This document shows positions 60,330-64,000 of a stretch of 64,000 nt of DNA, one piece after another. Each line of letters begins with the position of its first letter. The stretch's first letter is position 1. Below the pieces are notes generated by a model. It made no database searches and was not told the DNA's origin. It saw only the letters and a list, made by a program, of their open reading frames with translations. The translations under genes were made by a program, and so were the position numbers. Source of the DNA: Rosa chinensis (Eukaryota; Streptophyta; Magnoliopsida; Rosales; Rosaceae); contig NC_037094.1 of assembly GCF_002994745.2 (NCBI RefSeq), positions 26,947,001 through 27,011,000 of the forward strand, read 5' to 3'.

Positions 60330-61400
60330 TAGGGCTGGGCGTCTGGATCGGAGAACCCGACCCGAACCGAGCAAAAAAGCCCAATTCGGTTCGGTTTTGT
60401 GTTAGAAAATATCGGTTCGGTGCAAAGCTCGACCCGAATTACAGTTTATCGAGTTGGTGTAGGGCTTGATATTTTCTGGGACCGAAAGACCGACCCGAAC
60501 CGATTTCTCCTCCATCTCAGCCTCTCGAAACTCTCCTCCCAAGCCAGCTCCTCCTTCATACTCAAATGTGCAGTGGCTCCTGAAGCAACTAGTCTCCATA
60601 AATGAAAAGAACATGGAAATGGATTAAATCATTGGAAAGCAGAATTTCAGAGAAACCCAGAACCTATATGAAACAAAGTATTAAAATTTGAGCATAGGAC
60701 ATGGGAACACAGAGAAAGTTGTTGCTTTGAGTGAAGTTGTTGCTTATCTTGGGAACCAGTGAAGTTGAGAAACTCCTTCACCTGCAAAAACTCCTTAAGC
60801 TTAAGATCATCAATCTCATCCTCACTCCTCTTCCCTCTTCTCTCCCATGCCGCCTCAACTTTTCTTGATGGCCTCCTGAGCTTGAAGCTTAGAGTGGAGT
60901 AGATTGAAGTCGCCGAAGAAGAAGAAGAAGAAGAAGAAGATATGGTAAAGAGAGAATTGCATAATGGATTAATGGGGATTGGGGAGGAAGAAAAAAAAAA
61001 CGAAGAAGAAGAAGACGAAGACGGCTAGAAAAGAGAGAGAGCAGAAAGTGAAAGAGGTTTATGGACTTCTAGGTTTAGTTTTGTTTCATTTCTCCCGCCT
61101 AGGATCAAATAAATATAAACTTTGCAATAATTATACTGAGAGCGTCTCGTGCTCCAGTGGTTGGGAGCAAGACTTTCGTGTAGGAGGTCGGAGGTTCAAA
61201 CCCCGCCTCTCACCCAATTTTGTGTGTATTTTGCATAAAGCTGAAACTGGATTAGGGCATGAAAAGCCCAAAGACCGAACCGGTCAGTTTGGGGTTGGTT
61301 TCTATCAGTTTCTATTTTTGAAAAAGCCTGAACCGATTGTTTCGGGCTCGGTCTCGGTCTCTCCAAATTTCGGGCCCAGCCCGACCCGAGCCCAGGCCTA
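60330..61400. mobile_element. hAT-like element inside the hAT element
   Basis: Left TAGGGCTGGGC and right GCCCAGGCCTA are inverted. Subterminal 'gacccgaacc' and 'cggttcgg' words occur at both ends. The flanking 8 bp (TCGAAACC and TCAGCCCC) agree poorly, so the TSD has decayed or the end is off by some bases. (GAA)n at 60915-60940. The open frame at 60979-61500 is Lys-rich then unrecognised. Confidence 0.62.
61139..61235 (+). mobile_element. SINE-like tRNA-derived sequence (family 3)
   Basis: A-box-like CCAGTGGTTGGGAGC, B-box GGTTCAAACCCC and a 3' part 'cacccaattttgtgtgtatt'. It lies within the inner hAT-like element. No TSD and no clear tail were found, so it could also be a decayed tRNA gene piece taken into the element. 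Confidence 0.5.
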
Positions 61401-61543
61401 TCAGCCCCAAATCCCCAATAAGAATTTAATAAATAAAATAATTTTTTTTTTTCATATTGCCTTTTTAAAAATCAAAATCTACAATAATTTTTTTTTTTAA
61501 AACACAAATAAAATTTCTGATAAAAAAAAGACAAATTAAATTA

Positions 61544-62766
61544 GGGGAAATTATCAGTTACCCAATTTTACACACCAAATTGCCCACTCGCTCCACCAAC
61601 ATTTTTTTAACCCCATTTACCCAAAACACTCTAAGGGATTATTTCCCTAATACCCAATTAATTCTTTTTTTATTATTTTTATTTTTTTGGGGACTTTTTT
61701 GCCCTCTCCATTTTTCTCACTTAGAAAGAGAAGTCATCCTCCACCTTGCTGTGCTCCGGTGACTAGTGGCCAGCCGCGGTCTCCGGCGACCAGTCACCGG
61801 AATCCCGAATTCGACTGCCGGACTGGTGACCGGATTCCGGCGTCTGATTTTATTACCCCCCAATAAACTTGTTATTGGGGATCACTAATTAGTGAAAAAT
61901 GAAGATGTTTTGAATTTTGAAAGCTTTTGGAGGTTTATCCAAATAAATAATCTTATTATTGCCCCAATAAACATTTTATTGCCCCTCAGTAATCTTATTA
62001 TTGCCAACCAAATCATAATAGAAAAAGCAATCACTACTGGAAAAATAAAATTTGACCACCCAGGAAATGTTGTGGGTAGCAAAAAAAAAAAAAAATAGAA
62101 ACTGATTTGGGCACCCAGTAAAGCTCTGGGCACCCAATCACCATCTTCGGCGGCACCGTGGCTTCGTCTCCAGCTTTCGAAGGCTATACATCGGTCGACG
62201 AGTCTGTGTTCATATAAGCCGTCGATCGCTCTTGGAGGCTGAAGAAGCTCCAGCGCCGGCTCCTATCGCTGTAATTTCTGGTCAGCCACATCGGGCATTC
62301 GGGTCAGTTGCGGATCTGCTAAGGAACGACAAAGCCTCCATGGATGGACGCCACCGTCCACTCCCCAACGCCGTCCAATCCCCAACGCCTAGCTCCTGAC
62401 GACCAGCTGTCCAATCCTCGTCCGGCGATGACTGCAGTGAACTCGGCGTTTTCGAGTCGACAGAGGTGGTGGTCACCTGCTCAGTTGACGTGACAAGGGG
62501 GAGAGGGAGAGAGAGAGATCCGGCGAAGACTGCAGTGAACTCGGCGTCTTCGAGTCAACGGAGGTGGTGGTCACTTTGCTCAGTTGACGTGACAGGGGGG
62601 AGAGAGAGAGTCTGATAGGAGGTGAGAGAGAGAAGTTTGTAATTTATTAATTAGACTGGGGGTACAAATGTCACTTGTGCTTAAATTGTGTAAATGAGAG
62701 TAAAAATCTCTTGGTGGAATAAGTGGGCAATGTTTATACTGAAATTGGGTAAGTGGTCACGGCCCC
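61544..62766. mobile_element. MULE-like element, intact copy of the 17852 family
   Basis: 1,223 bp. The left end GGGGAAATTATCAGTTACCC and the complement of the right end GGGGCCGTGACCACTTACCC agree in part, then both continue CAATTT. The flanking 9-mers ATTAAATTA (61535-61543) and ATAAAATTA (62767-62775) differ at one base, as in an aged 9-bp TSD. The GC-rich interior contains a direct duplication (about 62450-62515 and 62530-62605) and GA runs, and shares 'gggcacccag' and 'attgcccc' words with the copy split at 18402. Confidence 0.72.
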
Positions 62767-62907
62767 ATAAAATTATAAAATTAAAATATGATTAAATTCA
62801 TAAATCATAAATCAGTGAATGCAAAAGTCAAAACATTATAAAAGTAAAAGTGTAGTCATTAAAGTAAAATAGTAAATGTATATATTTATGATTTATATAA
62901 TAAAAAA

Positions 62908-62948
<41 letters not shown>

Positions 62949-63126
62949 GGGTGGATTTGGGGATGAGTATCACAATACCATCCCCGCCCCATCCCCAATC
63001 TTAGATAGCTGGGATTGGGGATCCCCATCCCCATTCCCCATTTGTCCTAGAATTCTCTCCCCATTAGGAGTGAGTATCCAATGAAGCTCCGCTGCGCTGA
63101 GGATTTTTGCCATCCCTACTCACGTG

Positions 63127-63642
63127 TTCGTGTTCACTCCCCAATATATTAGCACTTCACATTGGAATAGTTCAATTTTTGGCGGGCTTAGAATTTTGAA
63201 TAATAACCTTCTCATTTTTGTAGCGAAGGTTAAGTGCAAGGGGCATCTGTTGAATTTGTAGGATGCAACAACAGCAAATAGCTGCTGCTTGGCAATTATT
63301 ATTTAAAAAAATAAATTGGGCAAATAGGGTTTCAATTGCAACCTCATCAACAATTGTACATAGAACTAGCATTGGAGCAACTTGATCTCGATCTCCATAG
63401 CTACTACTAGGAGTCTATGATCTCATGCGGCAGCATATCATTCTATATTTAGTTGTTGACTTAGTCTTGTGGTAGTGCATTTATGTCTAACAAAATATAT
63501 CGGTAGATGTTACAATTAAGTTCGATCCTCATTAGTCTAGTCAGAAAATAACAAAATAAAAAGATTGTTTCTACTCACTTGACCTCATTTTATTTTGAAT
63601 TACTAAATGACATATATAACCTACTATAAAATGACTATTAAG
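63127..63642. other. Intergenic with a SINE-like segment
   Basis: At about 63455-63560 'cttgtggtagtgcattta' (A-box-like) and 'aagttcgatcctcatt' (B-box) followed by A-rich sequence suggest a SINE remnant; no TSD was found. Confidence 0.4.
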
Positions 63643-64000
63643 TAGGGCTGGGACGAGATCGGTTCCGGTTAAAAAACTTAGGAACCGACACCAAAAACTA
63701 CATACCAGTGTACCACAAACGGTTCGGGTTTAAAGAAAAAAAAAATTCAAAACCGAACTAGAACCGAACCTTTTCTAATCGGTTTAGTTTGTGCCTTTTT
63801 CTCGGTTCCTATACAATCTAATACTTGCTGGAACAGTCTCTTTTCTAGGCCCCAATTTCTCAGCTCCAACCCTTCGAAGCTTATCTGAAAGAAATCAAGC
63901 AAACCAAAATAGAATCAGAATTAGAAATCAAGCCAAAAGAAGCTCGAGATTGAGAGAGGAGATTGAAGAATTAGAGATGCTATCAGTGACCGAACTGCAA
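63643..64000 (+). mobile_element. hAT-like end, cut by the window
   Basis: TAGGGCTGGGACGAGATCGG followed by 'ggttccggtt' and 'cggttcggg' words looks like the left end of a hAT element related to the one at 60330. The right end lies outside the window. Confidence 0.45.

Larger units (their letters stand above)
60171..63118. mobile_element. hAT element carrying two other elements
   Basis: The left end TAGGGATGGCAATGGGG and the complement of the right end TAGGGATGGCAAAAATC match, and an 8-bp TSD CTCACGTG is perfect (60163-60170 and 63119-63126). Subterminal sequence consists of 'ggggatgggg' and 'ccccatcccc' words on both sides. The interior contains a hAT-like element (60330-61400) and a MULE-like element (61544-62766), so the element proper is about 0.6 kb and non-autonomous. 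It also holds a (TA)n microsatellite at 62912-62943. Confidence 0.88.

Noticed and set aside
61139..61210. Functional tRNA gene
   Set aside because: The B-box is good but the acceptor stem and anticodon arm do not form, and it lies inside a transposon.

Overview
The window looks like nuclear DNA of a dicot plant. It is AT-rich and has plant transcription-factor families, plant-type spliced genes (GT..AG introns), a SAUR gene, and dense nested plant transposons (copia, solo LTRs, TRIM, LINE, SINE, MULE and hAT elements, many with intact target-site duplications, TSDs). I cannot fix the family or species from sequence alone. No bacterial-type operon, CRISPR array, rRNA gene or convincing functional tRNA gene is present.

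Host genes are few. (1) 12391-13251 (+) is an intronless AT-hook (AHL) protein of the clade A / type-I-PPC class. (2) 35092-35481 (-) is a SAUR-like auxin-responsive small protein. (3) 46569-50386 (-) is a five-exon AHL protein of the clade B class with two AT-hooks; all exon junctions could be resolved and give a 392-residue protein. The two AHL genes belong to different clades and face each other about 33 kb apart.

Most of the rest is mobile DNA in nests. At 1.2-3.6 kb a 5'-3' LINE-derived copy (-) is split by a 1.2-kb palindromic Mutator-like foldback element with a perfect 9-bp TSD. At 4-8.6 kb there are small MITEs, a hAT element with an 8-bp TSD and a short retroposon with a 13-bp TSD. 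At 17.4-17.8 kb there is a complete 354-bp TRIM. At 17.85-25.4 kb a MULE-like element is split by a 6-kb coding-free LTR element (LARD-like). At 25.87-32.39 kb there is a full-length but decayed copia element (-) with 234-bp LTRs and matching TSD. At 37.07-43.82 kb a copia RT relic is split by a solo LTR, itself split by a second solo LTR of the same family, with both TSDs intact. At 53.0-59.9 kb a MULE-like element carries a SINE and a full-length L1-type LINE. At 60.17-63.12 kb a hAT element carries another hAT-like element and a second copy of the 17.85-kb MULE family.

There is no evidence of genes working together as one pathway. The notable biology is the order of insertion events, which can be read from the TSDs, the noncoding elements (foldback MULE, LARD, TRIM) that must rely on enzymes from elsewhere, and the small SINE families with clear TSDs.
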